From the NCBI GenBank assembly GCA_028023455.1, contig JAQFVV010006255.1:3224001-3288000 (forward strand): 64,000 nt of DNA, written 5' to 3'. Each line of letters opens with the position of its first letter. The stretch's first letter is position 1. A program made the translations under genes and the position numbers. The DNA comes from Epiperipatus broadwayi. Its lineage: Eukaryota > Onychophora > Udeonychophora > Euonychophora > Peripatidae. Below the pieces are notes generated by a model. That model did no database searches, was not told the DNA's origin, and saw nothing but the letters and a program-made list of their open reading frames with translations. Positions 24,641 to 37,565 of the stretch are shown piece after piece.

Positions 24641-27600
24641 AAAAAAATCAGCATTGAAGTAAAAAACACTTTGAGAAGAACATGTCTGAACAAAATCTGG
24701 ATAATAAATGAAAATGTAAATTTATTGTGTTATTGGACAAGATTGGATGAGATCACAGGATTTATTTGATGGGATGTGAAAAGTCATACCATCTCTCTTA
24801 CATTGCAGGACTAATATGTAAGTACCGAATTTAGTTAAGAATTACAAAAAAAAATAATAATGAAGTTTAATTACGAGTGTATTTGAGGTTTTATTAAAAG
24901 AAAAAGGTTAGAAAATATATGTATAATGTATACGTCCCTTTAGTTGGAGAATTGAAGCTGGATGTCTGAACAGGAATCTCAAGGTGTTATAGCTATGGAA
25001 ATTTGCCAGTTGTTTGAAATCTACATTGAAGCAAGTCCTAGTATCATAAGAAATCTAATTATGAAAAATCATCATGTAATTATCCAACAAATTAAGCCGA
25101 ATTCTAAGGCAGCATAGAACTTTAATTTATGATTAAGTCGCCATTCTAGTCTTATATTAATAATGTATCCATATAAGTCAATGAGAAAAATCCTAAGAAA
25201 TGAAGGCTCTGTTTTATAATTATTTAAACCTCATATGAAACTATGCATCAGCCAAAAAACTGCTTTCATTTCTGGTATATGGTAAGTTATTTGAATTAAA
25301 AAAAGAAATCTTTTTTTTTATTTACTAAAAAAAAAACACCTCATAATTTTATTAACATTGCTATTATATAAATTGACACTTATTAATTTTAGAAATGTTT
25401 AAATTATTTTGCTCTGGCATCATGAATATGTATTTGTGTAGTTAATATTATTAATTAATCATGTATCTATTTGGTATTGAAATACTGTATATATATAAGG
25501 GAAGCAAATGATTTGTTTTATAACTGATTTAAAATTAGCAAATTGAATTGCTCTATAGTTTAATTTATTTTAATATTTAGTATTTGTTTTAAAAAAATCA
25601 ATAGAAATCTTTTCTTACTTCTAATTAATATTTCTTTTAAAGAAAACTGATATCAGTTTAAAATAAATAAATCATACTTTATAGGTTATTTATTTTTAAA
25701 TATAAACATATATATCTTTATTGATAACAAATTATTTACAAATAAATACAATAAAATAAATATAACTTACATACGATAAAACTACAAAAAAAGATGATAC
25801 AGGTAATACAATAAGTTGTTCAACTCCAATTAAAAATGATCCAAATTTGAAGATTGTAGCTTTTATGTATGGATAGAATCCCCATGACATACAAACTTCA
25901 GACTTTAAAAGCTTTCTGAATCAAAACTATTGTTCGTGGAAATGCAAATCCAATGAAAAACTAGAAAACTAATATTGAGACATATATAAAGGATTTAGTT
26001 AATACAATGAAAAAATTCTTTACAAGACAATTAAAAATTTTAAAAACAAAATGGAACAGCACAATGTCTATGTCTTATATCCCCCCTCCCCATATCAAAA
26101 CTAGAATAAGGAAAATCCGTAACCAGAATTTTAAGGCTTTAGGATACCAAATAATCTAAATAGATTAATCAATAATCCTAAAGCCAAAATCAATAAAGCA
26201 GAATTACTACAAATTGTCTATACTGGGCATTGCAGTAGTCCAAGGTGTTCACTATATAGTACGGTGAATCCTGAAACAATATTACAAATAGAATAGAACT
26301 TATAAATAATTTTATAAAAAAACCAAAAAAGATTCAGCACATGCCTCTATATTTTTGAAAAATGAAAAAGAGCATAAACATAGTTTCAATTCATAAAAGG
26401 TCAAACTGATCTGCTGAGAGTAAAATGACCTGAAAAAAGAAAAGAGGCATATTATATTACAAACAACAATAGTTGTATAACTAGCTAATTTTTTGGAATA
26501 TGTAAATTAAGGCATTTGTCAAATATTATTAACAATAGTTATAAAGCAGTCTTAGAATTATAGTACCAATAGTTATTATTATGGTGCTGGTAAAAAGGCA
26601 TTAAGCTAAAAATGGGAGTGTTTCTTATATTAAACCTCATAAAGCATATCTATGTATGTATGCTTTAAGTTTATTACATTTATACATCCAACATAAAATT
26701 GGTTCAAAAGTGCATGTTAATTATATTAAAAACTATTTTTCTGATATTATTATTAAATAGTTACTAATGACAATTGTTTATGTCTGTTGATGAAATATAT
26801 ACCAAAATTCATACTCAAATATTACACACTTATGATGATTGAAAATTGCTTTCAAGCAGCATTTAGAATATTATTCATATATTGGTAAGTTCAGATAAAT
26901 GCTTATAAGGAATGCTAATGACAATAAAAATTCAGGTATGAGGATGCACAACTGAGGTATATTGTAGATTGGCAGTTTTTATTCATGATGTTCTTGGATT
27001 TAAATATAAACAATTAATATTCAGAAAAATATCTAAAAATGATTATAATAGATAAAATGGTGTAATAATAATATTTTAGCTGATAACAAAATTCTAGAAC
27101 ACAGCATAATAATCAGATAGCAATAGACATATCCTGTCATTAGGTGTAGCATAAGTGGTTTATAGAAATATGAAAGAATATATAAAAATACCTAAGAATT
27201 AACATAAAAAATGACATGTTAATTATTTCAATTTTCAACTAAGAGTGGTGTGTGTGTCATATTAGCACTAATATGATTGAATATTGCCTAGTACTGAGAT
27301 TTAGACTCTTGAATTAATCAGCATTGATATATATATATAGTTTGTGAGCTTTATTATCTAATAGCATTTATTTACAAGATTTTGTTTATAGTTTATAATT
27401 TTCAAAGAATTATGTGTTATGTTAAATAAAAAAAAAGTTTAAGAAATAAGAATAGAAATGACTACTTTATTGATTATTAGTTTTATTAAGATATAAGTAA
27501 AATTGTGCATATTTATATAATAGGTTTACCAAGAATTATAAATGAAGTGTCCTGGTAAATTGTATTTTGAGGATGAATGTGATGACAGTAATTACAAATG

Positions 27601-28127
27601 TGATTAAGTAAATGGATTATAGTTTTAAAAACCATTCAGATGAGAAATTATACTACAGATGTATTAAAGGCATTTGATAATATGATACTCAATATTTATA
27701 TAAATTTTTTTATAGAATTTGGTCGTGTTTAAATCTTAGACATTTTCTATAGTGTTTGGATGCTATAATTATGTTGCATATTGTCTTTATAGATATGCTT
27801 ACGAAACAAATTAAAATATAATTTAGAAATACAATCATTCAAGAAAAATATTGCTTATTGCTAATTTTGAAAGTGATAGTTTGATAAAGATTTATTTATA
27901 TTAATGAAGTATACAATTTAAATCAAAAGTTTGTGAAACTAATGTAAGAAAAAGTGGATTAATAATTGTATGTTTAATGTTATTAAAATATACTGAAGTA
28001 TAAATTATATTGAAGTATAAAATGTCAATAGAATAATATTTATTGGACATTTAAAAAAAGGATCTGTAATTTGCTGTAAATTATTTGGTTACTAATCTGT
28101 GAAAAATAATTTTTCTTACTGTTATTT
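24641..28127. other. AT-rich intergenic sequence, no gene seen
   Basis: At 27660-27700 a + strand stretch reads TTDVLKAFDNM, resembling LINE RT motif A, but nothing around it confirms an RT. At 26040-26290 a less AT-rich patch has no assignable frame. No RNA genes seen. Confidence 0.45.
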
Positions 28128-28591
28128 ATAATAGTAATAATAACAAGTCAGATGTCACATGACTTATATATAGCTTGCACTTACAAATATGTAATATTAA
28201 GAGCGTGCTAATAGCTCTAAACAAGCTTTTTTTTTTTTATTTATGATAAATGCTACTACAAGAGAAGGCATTCAAATCATTTTTATCTTGGATTGTCCCC
28301 ATCCCCAGACCGGTTTCGACCTATGGGTCTCTTCAGTGAGGAGTTGGGACATTAGATTTAAAAAACCAACTCAAGCAAAGCATTTATCTAAAAGTTAATT
28401 GTTAGAAGAAGATCTGAAACTTTTAGACATCTACATGTCTTTAAAGTCAGCTCTCCAACTGAAAAAATCATATGGGCCTGAACTTAATCCAGATACTCCA
28501 TATATTAGTAGGCTTAGCCCTTTGATTTAGCTAAAGCCACAACAGCAAAATAATAATAGTAATAATAACAAGTCAGATGTCACATGACTTA
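28128..28591 (-). mobile_element. Hammerhead-SINE copy A with 39-bp flanking direct repeats
   Basis: Perfect 39-bp direct repeats (28128-28166 and 28553-28591, containing AAGTCAGATGTCACATGACT) bracket a 386-bp insert. Read on the - strand, the insert begins with a tRNA-like head holding a B-box-like GTTCAGGCCC at about 28475-28484. It continues through CCATATG, the AGACAT/ATGTCT hairpin and a TTTTAAATCTAATG block, then the hammerhead at 28350-28295. A ~130-bp tail with a T11 run (A11 on the - strand) ends near GCAAGCTATATA. The layout matches the 43195-43606 copy. Direct repeats this long are unusual for LINE-mediated insertion. Confidence 0.8.
28295..28350 (-). ncRNA. Type I hammerhead ribozyme, core intact
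   Basis: The - strand contains CTGAAGA (fits CUGANGA), stem II GACC-CATA-GGTC, and GAAA. Stem III is a loop-free palindrome ACCGGT, with A15.1 and U16.1 as its closing pair, followed by C17. Stem I forms 6 bp next to the core (CTCCTCA with TGGGGA, including one G-U), a 3x2 internal loop, then 5 bp GTCCC/GGGAC. Every invariant core base is present. Predicted cleavage is 3' of the C complementary to position 28308. A 3-bp stem III without a loop is expected to be unstable alone and to work as a dimer, as described for short-stem-III hammerheads. Confidence 0.85.
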
Positions 28592-30075
28592 ACTTTGATA
28601 GGATTCAATTTATTATATGCACATTATCAGGTCAGGATACTAATTCCATAATATCTTATCTGGGAGTAATTAATGTGATCCTTGATTTGGCCAGGTATAA
28701 TTATTGAGAGTAATATATGGGCCATTGTCAACCATTAAATTTATGAAGTATTAGACTAAAGCTTAGGAGTTTTATTTAAAAAAATCTTAATAAATCATTT
28801 TAGTTATAAAGACAGGGATATTCCTGATATCTTGCCTGATGATATTTATTAGATGGTGCACAGATTCTGATGATGATCAAGACAGACACTTGGTTTGCAG
28901 ATAGGCACAGAAACTGAGATAGAGAGAAGGTGGAACTGATAATGCAATACTCTGTGTAAAAATGCAAGTATCATCATCATCATCATCATCATCATTAATC
29001 AACCCTGAATGCTACAGTAACTATTTTAAGTATTTTTGATGTTATACTTATTTTATGATATCCACATAGACATAATCACTCCAGAAATACTTGTGTTGTT
29101 ATACATCTTGACCATTAATATACATATATCTATAATCATGTTTTATAAATATATACATCCATATGATAGAATTTAATTTAAAAATTATGCATGTTATACA
29201 ATGATCAAAAAAAAAAATTCACAAAAAGGAGAATAATGCATTTATGAAAAACATAGTGGAATAAAAAATTGAAGAAAGACAAAGAGCACTTTTACTTATG
29301 CATATAATGCATTGTACTAAAATCTAGATATGCAGATCATTTCTTTTTTCAATGATTAAATAAAATTTGTCCCTTTCACTCTTCTTGTGATGAAAATTGA
29401 TGATGGTGAAATGCAAAAGATTTAATATTTATATACTGTTTTCAAATTAATGAAAATTTTTGAATCTATATATAATCATCTTTTATTTGCAGGATATCAA
29501 TCTTTTGAGTGGATCTTTTGTTAAAGTTTTTATATAGATTCAATATTTATTAACACAATAATTATTATGACATATCATTTATTGAAACTTCCACCAACAT
29601 TTCTTTGATTTGTATTAAATACTTTTTTTAACTATTTAATAAATTGATAATTTGTTTCTATTAAATATTCAGCCAGCTTCAGCAAATAAATTCTTTTTTC
29701 AAAATCAAATCAATTATTTTCATAATACTACATATAAAAAAAACATTTTGTGGCTATTTTTAAGCTTGATGAAATTGCCTTGGGCTTATTGTAATAAAAT
29801 ATTAGCCTTTTAACTCACATCAGAAAAATAATGAAGCTAATTCTTGCAACCAAGTAATTGTACAAGACTGATATTAAAGAGTTAGACTAGGCCTATACAG
29901 AATATGTAACATGAAGTTTAATTTTTTACTTAAATATTTTTTTAAATTATGAATTATTTAATTTGTGGATTTTAAGAAAGCATATACACAACCTTATTAC
30001 ACTATTGTATACTATTATATATTTTAAGCAATGAATATTTGAATTAAATTTTTTTTTTTGCAAATATACAAACCT
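28592..30075. other. AT-rich intergenic sequence with a short (CAT)n run
   Basis: An (ATC)n run of about nine units lies at 28971-28997. Otherwise there are AT-rich runs without coding or RNA signature. Confidence 0.5.
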
Positions 30076-30100
30076 TTACACTAGAATGCAATCTGTACAA

Positions 30101-31019
<919 letters not shown>

Positions 31020-31033
31020 ATCCACTAGTGTAA

Positions 31034-31375
31034 TATAAAAAGTTTTAGAATAGCTTATAAAATGAAAACTAATACATAATATTTCAGAAGAGGTTTTCAT
31101 AGCATGTCTTGCAATCTTTATGGCAGTTCTTATATTAATATTTTCATTTTTAAATTAAATTTCAACAAAATTTATTTATTATTCTTGAGTAAATGACTTT
31201 TGTTTCAAATATCATATAATGTTGATCATTCAGTGTAGAAAATTAAGCACAGCAATCCTGATAAAATGATCAAATTGAGATTTTTACTTTTATTTTACTC
31301 AGCCAAATCCAGAAAGTTATCTCTATGAGCTATTATTTAGTTAGACCATAAAGAAGTAAATTTTTTTCATTTGTT
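31034..31375. other. AT-rich spacer
   Basis: Nothing recognisable. Confidence 0.4.
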
Positions 31376-31500
31376 ATATATAGAGCTTGCAAATAAGCTC
31401 TTCATAAGCTTTGCAGAATATCCCCAACCCAGACCAGTTTCTGCTACTGGCTTCCTCCGCGAAGTGTTAGGATATTCAAGCATTGCATTTACACATATAT
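31376..31500 (-). mobile_element. Hammerhead-SINE copy B, partial, degenerate ribozyme
   Basis: The - strand carries the family blocks TGCTTGAATATCCTAACACTT and, after the ribozyme, GGGGATATTC. The tail resembles copy A's (GCAAGCTCTATATA). The ribozyme (31477-31416) keeps GAAA, a loop-free stem III (ACTGGT), C17 and an 8-bp distal stem I (GAATATCC/GGATATTC). CUGANGA has become CGGAGGA and stem II is disturbed, so it should be inactive. The tRNA-like head is not seen, so the copy is 5'-truncated. Confidence 0.65.
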
Positions 31501-34500
31501 ATTTTTAAACATTTATAATTGCATTAATTTCTCTTTGGCTTTATGTTTCAAAGATTCAACAGAAATGAGGAAATCAAATGTGGCTAGGATTTCTTAAATT
31601 GTTAATCTTTGGTTAGTTTGCACTTGACATGAAATATTGGTTGATTATGTCTTAAGTTGGCATTTTACATGAAATCTTAATCTTCGATTATCTTTCATAA
31701 TGATTGAAGCTTATTTTAGTTGGAACTTCATTATATAAATTTACTATAAATAAATAAAAATTCTTACCAGAACAATTGCATTTAGAAGTATTATTATTAC
31801 ATCCATACGATAAAGAATAAGTAAAAGCAATCAGTAATAAAGGATAATTTTTTCTTGGTAATAAGAAATTCATCAAATATTTGGCATTTAATATTAAAAC
31901 ACAAACAAAAGATAACTCTTGACCAGTTCGCACACTCAGTCTTAATTTAAAAAAGGATGATTCAAGCAGGGTTGTAGATACAAAAAGACAATAACAAACA
32001 GTTTATTAACAAAATAATGTAAATTCTAAATTCTATTTATTTCAAAAAATTATTTATTTGAATGCATTTATGTCCTTTTACATTATGTGTATATTTACAG
32101 ATCAAGTCTTCAACTATAAGCCATGGTTTAATAGTCAAGATAAATTCAAAGAGTTATTCTTGATGAAAGATAACACATCAAGGCCAAAAAAAAAAAAAAA
32201 AAAAGAAAAACAGAAAAGAGTTGAAACCATTATTGATAAATCACATCATTTACAGAATACGATCAGAGAAATCCCATACCAAGAAATCATTAAATTGTAA
32301 TATTTTTACTCAGATATGAGCTCAAATAAAAATAATAATAATAATACATAAACAAATGCATTAATCATTAACAACTATCTCTTTCTTTTGAAGGCTGACA
32401 GTCCCAGCATGTCATAAGCATAAAACACATTTTCATGGATCTAACAGATACCTTTCAGCTTCATTACTAATGGCGTCTTTAGATTGCTATATTCGATGGA
32501 TTTTTTGTTTTATTTTTTTATTTCCAATCTCCATGAGTTAACTTTGCTTCCTCTTCTTCTCTCTTCTACATACTTCATGCAGTTATAAATGTGCTATCAT
32601 AAATGATTGTAAATTCTTCATAAATATATTCTTTACACAAATCTTAAATTAAAAAAAGTATATTTAAATTTAGCACCCTCCCTGTCATTGTTGATCATCT
32701 GAAAACAAAACAAACTATAATCCTATATTTTTATTAAGATTTGTATTCTGCGATCAACAATGGTTTAAAAATTTTTTATACCACCCACACAGATTTATAT
32801 TGAATAAGGTAGACGACATTTTATTTTATTTTTAATGTGTGTGTGTGTGTACATATGACTATATATAAAATACAAGCTTCTACTTTTGTTACCGATAGTG
32901 TTCGATTATGTCAAACAAATATTTAAATTTATTGCTAACTACAGTATATCTTTCACGTTTACAAAATAGATATTGACTGATGCGATTGTATATGTATAAA
33001 CTATATGCTGAGGCAATTCTGTGTAAAATACAGTTAAGGGTTATTAACTTGATTAGAAAATGATACATATGTTTTTTAATGGGTGAAAAAATATGGGAAA
33101 AATAAGATCAATTGATTAATAAAATTGTTTTCAAACTCCCATTTTACCTTACACATTTGTTAGAAAATTTCAAGAACCGTTGTTTAACAAATACGAATAA
33201 AAGACGCAAAATGTTCCTGAGAATATTGTTAGGATTTATGTTTATCGGAAAAGTATGTTATATACAATACAATGAAACAATTATTAGTAAATTAATTGAG
33301 ATATTTGAAGATTATCACTTTTTCCGAACATTGCCGATGCATTTATAAGTAGCAGTATTTAGATGTAATCTTTTTAAATCGATCTTTCTAAAGTAAAAAA
33401 AAATAAAAATGTTTTGACTTTCATATTCTAAATTGGCTGTCTAACCGAAGCTAAATTAGGGAAAAGAAAAAAAAAGACTCGTTATTTATTTTTGCAATTA
33501 TAATTTGATAACTTTAAAATATTTTATTATTTGTACAATAGTATAAAAACAAACAGTTTACTTGTTATATTTTACTCTTGTTTATATTAAAACTCTTGTT
33601 TATATTAAAGCATGGTATATATCTTTTAATTTATAATACAAATCTCTTACAAAAAGAAAAAAAAATGAAGAAAGTGGAGGCTTACGGGTTCCAATTTCGA
33701 ACTCGTTTACTCTGAAATACTTCGTTATAACGAATGATTATTAAAAAGTTTAATTGCATATATAAACCTTTTTTCAAAATTAAGATTATTTATCTTTCCA
33801 ACATGTGTATGATCAGATGGTTCAGAAATATTTGCCCATCCCTCGCATATGTATGTAAATGGATTATTCTCCAGTCCAACATGAGGGGGCAGAATGACTA
33901 AATGGTCAACATGAGTAGGATGACAATCTTGGCACTAACGTGGGCTTTGAATGTTCCATCATCAGATTTTCAATTAAATAGATGGCTAAAGAGTTGTGGG
34001 TTAGAGTAGTTTGAAGCCTGTCCATTAAAATTTATGTTTAAAAATCGCTTAATTTTTTAATACCAAAATGATAAAATGTGATTAAATTCATTTAAGTTCT
34101 TTAAAAAGTTTATTTCTACAATCAGAGTATATCAAAAAACGAATTTCTCGCAAACATTGAAAAAAGATCCCTACGCATTTTTAATTTTTCTCTGTTTAAG
34201 ATATCAATCACATTATTGACACATATATTTAACATCTAAATTTTAGTTTTTAAATTTTGGAGAAAGCCCTTTTGTTATAATTTCTGATGAAAACAAGTCT
34301 TCAGATTGAAATATGAAGTGGTTGTTTAGTGCTGGTTTTTACTTTTATTTATATTTCCTTTAGTTAATTAATATATTTATTATTTTTATATATATGCAGA
34401 TTTGTCTAATTCATTTTGGTACTCTTGTATTGGCAGTGTTGAAAGTCATTAGCACAATCAAATGTGTTTAATTATTTTCTTCTAAAAAAGAAAATTAATT

Positions 34501-34739
34501 TTTTAGGTCAATCTTAGATAATATAGTAAAAATGTTGGTTTCGCTGCTAATTTTATGATTTAAATTATGCTGTGATGTCATGAAAGAGAGAGTAAGATGT
34601 CCATGTGATTTACTGTCCAGTTTTAATTGTTGCATGAATTTTTTGAACTATTTTTTTTTATCAAACGAAATGATTAAAATTTGGGAACTGCTCATACTTT
34701 CAAAACTATGACTTCCTGTTGTTACAAAAAGTCTGCACA
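31501..34739. other. AT-rich intergenic sequence, no gene seen
   Basis: Open frames at 31688 (-), 32058 (+) and 33112 (+) have no recognisable domain; the 32058 frame owes its Lys run to an A18 stretch at about 32186. A (GT)n run lies near 32837. At 33840-33990 a less AT-rich patch contains AACATGAG repeated near 33870 and 33909, of unknown origin. Confidence 0.45.
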
Positions 34740-35122
34740 AATGAACATAATATGGCATGTTATATCTACAGTTCGGACAAATAATGGTACTCTTTCATTA
34801 AAGGTTGAGTAAAGAAAATATCTATTCGGAAGAGAACATAGTTTGAGTGCTTCAGAATTATGTTTATGACCAAGCTAAGATTTATTTATAGCTAGTCAGG
34901 AGAATTAATATCTATTGAATGGGGCAAAAACAACTGAATATGGCAGTCAAGACCGTCATAGACTGGAATAACTATCTACAAGAAGTTTGTGCTTGTAACA
35001 TTTTATAAAAAAAAAAAGCACAATCTAGGACCTAACAAATTTGTCTAAATCAATGAGAGTTTTTCAATAAGTCGAAAACCAGGCCAGGTGAATATTTCCT
35101 AAGCAGTGGATGTTGAGGATTT

Positions 35123-35160
<38 letters not shown>

Positions 35161-35520
35161 ATGAGTGTTCATTGTGAGAATTTCCAACAATATGGCACCA
35201 ACTCTAATGAAAGTGATCCAAGAAACTGTGGAAGACAGCTTCACAATTTATTTTGATTGTTAGAAGTCATACAAAACTGATGAATGCAAGCTGCCAGATA
35301 TGAAAATTTTTCATGTAAATCATAGCTACAACTTTGTAGATTCACAAACCCATGTCCATATCCAAAATATTGAAAGACTTTGGGTGCAGTGAAGTACCAT
35401 AATAATAAACAATGAGGGAACTGTGCATCAGCACTTGGATTTATATTTGGAAGAATTTATGTGGGGAAGACTGCACAAAAAAGATGAGGCTTTCATTTGC
35501 ATTTTGCAGGACATAAAAAT
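34740..35520 (+). pseudogene. Merlin/ISXO2-like DDE transposase pseudogene
   Basis: A decayed DNA transposase of the ISXO2-like (Merlin, IS1016-related) type, read across frames. KTVIDWNNYLQEVCACN lies near 34948 (the helix-turn-helix side). An IDES-equivalent area near 35045 is degraded; FPKQWMLRIF precedes the (GA)n run. A strand equivalent to VPDRS..TL is followed by a degraded D-region near 35250. Well-kept NHSYNFVDSQTHVHIQNIER lies near 35318-35377 and LDLYLEEFMWGRLHKKDEA near 35437. These last two blocks are the hallmark of the family. Several stops and frameshifts disable it. Terminal inverted repeats were not located. Confidence 0.82.
35127..35158. repeat. (AG)16 microsatellite inside the transposase pseudogene
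   Basis: A pure AG run inserted in the transposase coding region directly after the CAG of ...RIFAE. It must have expanded after the gene lost function, or it caused the loss. Confidence 0.95.
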
Positions 35521-35575
35521 CTTCAGTCTACTCCAGTAATTGCAAGAAGCAATCTTTTAGTTTGCTTACTAATTG

Positions 35576-35577
<2 letters not shown>

Positions 35578-35659
<82 letters not shown>
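35578..35659. repeat. (AT)41 microsatellite
   Basis: An uninterrupted 82-bp AT run just downstream of the Merlin-like remnant. The Tyr-Ile frames on both strands are artefacts. Confidence 0.97.
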
Positions 35660-35662
<3 letters not shown>

Positions 35663-36670
35663 AAAGTTTGCTTATTGCAACATCATTTCTAGCTAAAAAC
35701 CTAAATACATGTTTGTTTATTTTCACTAAATAAGGTTATACATCACCATTTTATATGAAATAAAGTTAGTTGTCCTCATTTTTCCAAATTGATTTATTAA
35801 GTTTGTCAGAAGATCCTGGGCAGACTTATGTTAACGCAATATTACAAAGTTATTGCTGACTAATGTGTATGTGCTATCTCATTACCAGGGCTAATAAAAG
35901 TACCTTCATTTTTTATCCAAGAAAAGCATACAGACTGCTAACAGTTTTTTAGTGCATTTATGTACGCAGTCTATAAAGAGTAATGTTAAAAAAATAAACA
36001 CCTTTTTTTATTTCAATTTTTTCATTTTGTTAATTATAAATGCATAAAAAATCTTATTTTAAAATAATAAAAGCTATTGATCTAATTATATATTGCATTT
36101 TATTGCTTTTTTTCTAAATTTACAATGGTTTTTGTTTGTAAACTTATATTTCTAACAAATAATTAATCAATTATGAAATATAATGTAAAAAGTTGAAAAT
36201 TTGATTCAAATTGTTTGTTATGAAAGCCAAAAATGTGCTTAATTAAAGTATTAATCCTTTAATAAACTGATATTTTCCATTGTTAATTCTGATGGCAATA
36301 TTACTCAATGTTCATATTTAAATTCAATATTAAAGATTTGTTCTATATTAGAATTTAATAAACTCAGTTTTATTTGTTAGAAATATAAGATTACAAACAG
36401 AATACATAATGAAAGAAAAACAACTTTATTGTCATTCAATAATGTGCAAGAAAGCAACCAAGCTAATGACTGCAGAAAATTAATGAACTCTTTGTTGACA
36501 GAAATTTATTTTTAAAATGAGAACAAATAAATGTGAAGTCTTTATAAACTTATCAAATTCTACTCTAAAATATAAAATTGTATTTACAATTTTTAAAATA
36601 TCTCAACAGTGTCAATCACAGTGTTAATAAAAGTCTTATTAAATCTATCTCAAAAGATATTACATTGTTA
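35660..36670. other. AT-rich intergenic sequence, no gene seen
   Basis: Nothing recognisable on either strand. Confidence 0.5.
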
Positions 36671-36674
36671 CTGA

Positions 36675-37565
36675 TTTACAATAAGTCAGCATGAAGTTCT
36701 TATAATTAAAAATCTTATAAAACAATTTAAAGTTGTAATTAATAATTTGTAAAGTGCATACTCATTATATAAGTTATATACATTAAGGCTATACCCTTAA
36801 GATTATGCGCCTAAAATGAGATAGTAGGAACATTTACAAATCTAAACACAAGATTAATGGCTTTAAAAACAAGAATGGCTCAACCTAATTTCTAAATATA
36901 TGGGTGAATCTAAAGCATTTTGATTTGAGAGCATGAAGTTATTAACTACATCACTGATTAAATCCACAATTTCTATTCAAACTAACGTACACAAAATCTT
37001 TCAATTTACAATGAGTCAGTATGAAGTTCTTATAATTAGAAATCTTTTAAAACAATTTAAAGTTGTAATTAATAATTTGTATAGTGCATACTCATTATGT
37101 AAGTATATAAATTAAGGTTATAACTTTAAGACTATGTACCTAAAATGTGTCAGTAGGGACCTCTACAAATCTAAACACAAGATTAATGACTTTAAAAGAC
37201 AAGTGCAGCCACTCTTATCTTCAACCTAATTTCTAAATATATAGGTGAATCTAAAGCATTTTGATTTGAGAGCGTGAAACTATTAACTACTTCATTTCTA
37301 ATTATAAGAACTTTATACTGACTCATTGTAAATCAAAAGATTTCATGTATACAAATTGTGGACTTAATCAGTGAAGTAATTAATAGCTTCATGCTCTCAA
37401 ATCAAAATGCTTTAGATTCACCTATATATTTAGAAATTAGGTCAAAGATAAGAGTGGCCACTTTTGTCTTTTAGTTATTAATCTTGTGTTTAGATTTATA
37501 GAGGTCCCTACTGTTGCATTTTAGGTGCATATTTTTAAAGTTATAGCCTTAATTTATATTACTAT
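36675..37565. repeat. Compound direct and inverted repeat (palindromic family)
   Basis: A ~285-bp unit at 36675-36958 recurs in direct orientation at 37005-37300 (offset 330 bp), starting at TTTACAAT.AGTCAG. It includes AAACACAAGATTAATG, CAACCTAATTTCTAAATATA and AAAGCATTTTGATTTGAGAG. The second unit is followed by an inverted copy at about 37305-37565, making a palindrome centred near 37335. No coding potential (the 36933 frame is incidental). Probably nested foldback/MITE copies. Confidence 0.8.

Noticed and set aside
27660-27700. LINE RT motif A-like peptide (KAFDNM)
   Set aside because: A single short motif with no neighbouring RT motifs in order; may be chance.
32058-32300. 80-residue + strand frame with poly-Lys
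   Set aside because: The Lys run is an A18 homopolymer; no conserved features.
35497-35733. Open frames with Tyr-Ile repeats on both strands
   Set aside because: Produced by the (AT)n run; the flanking codons belong to the transposase remnant or spacer.
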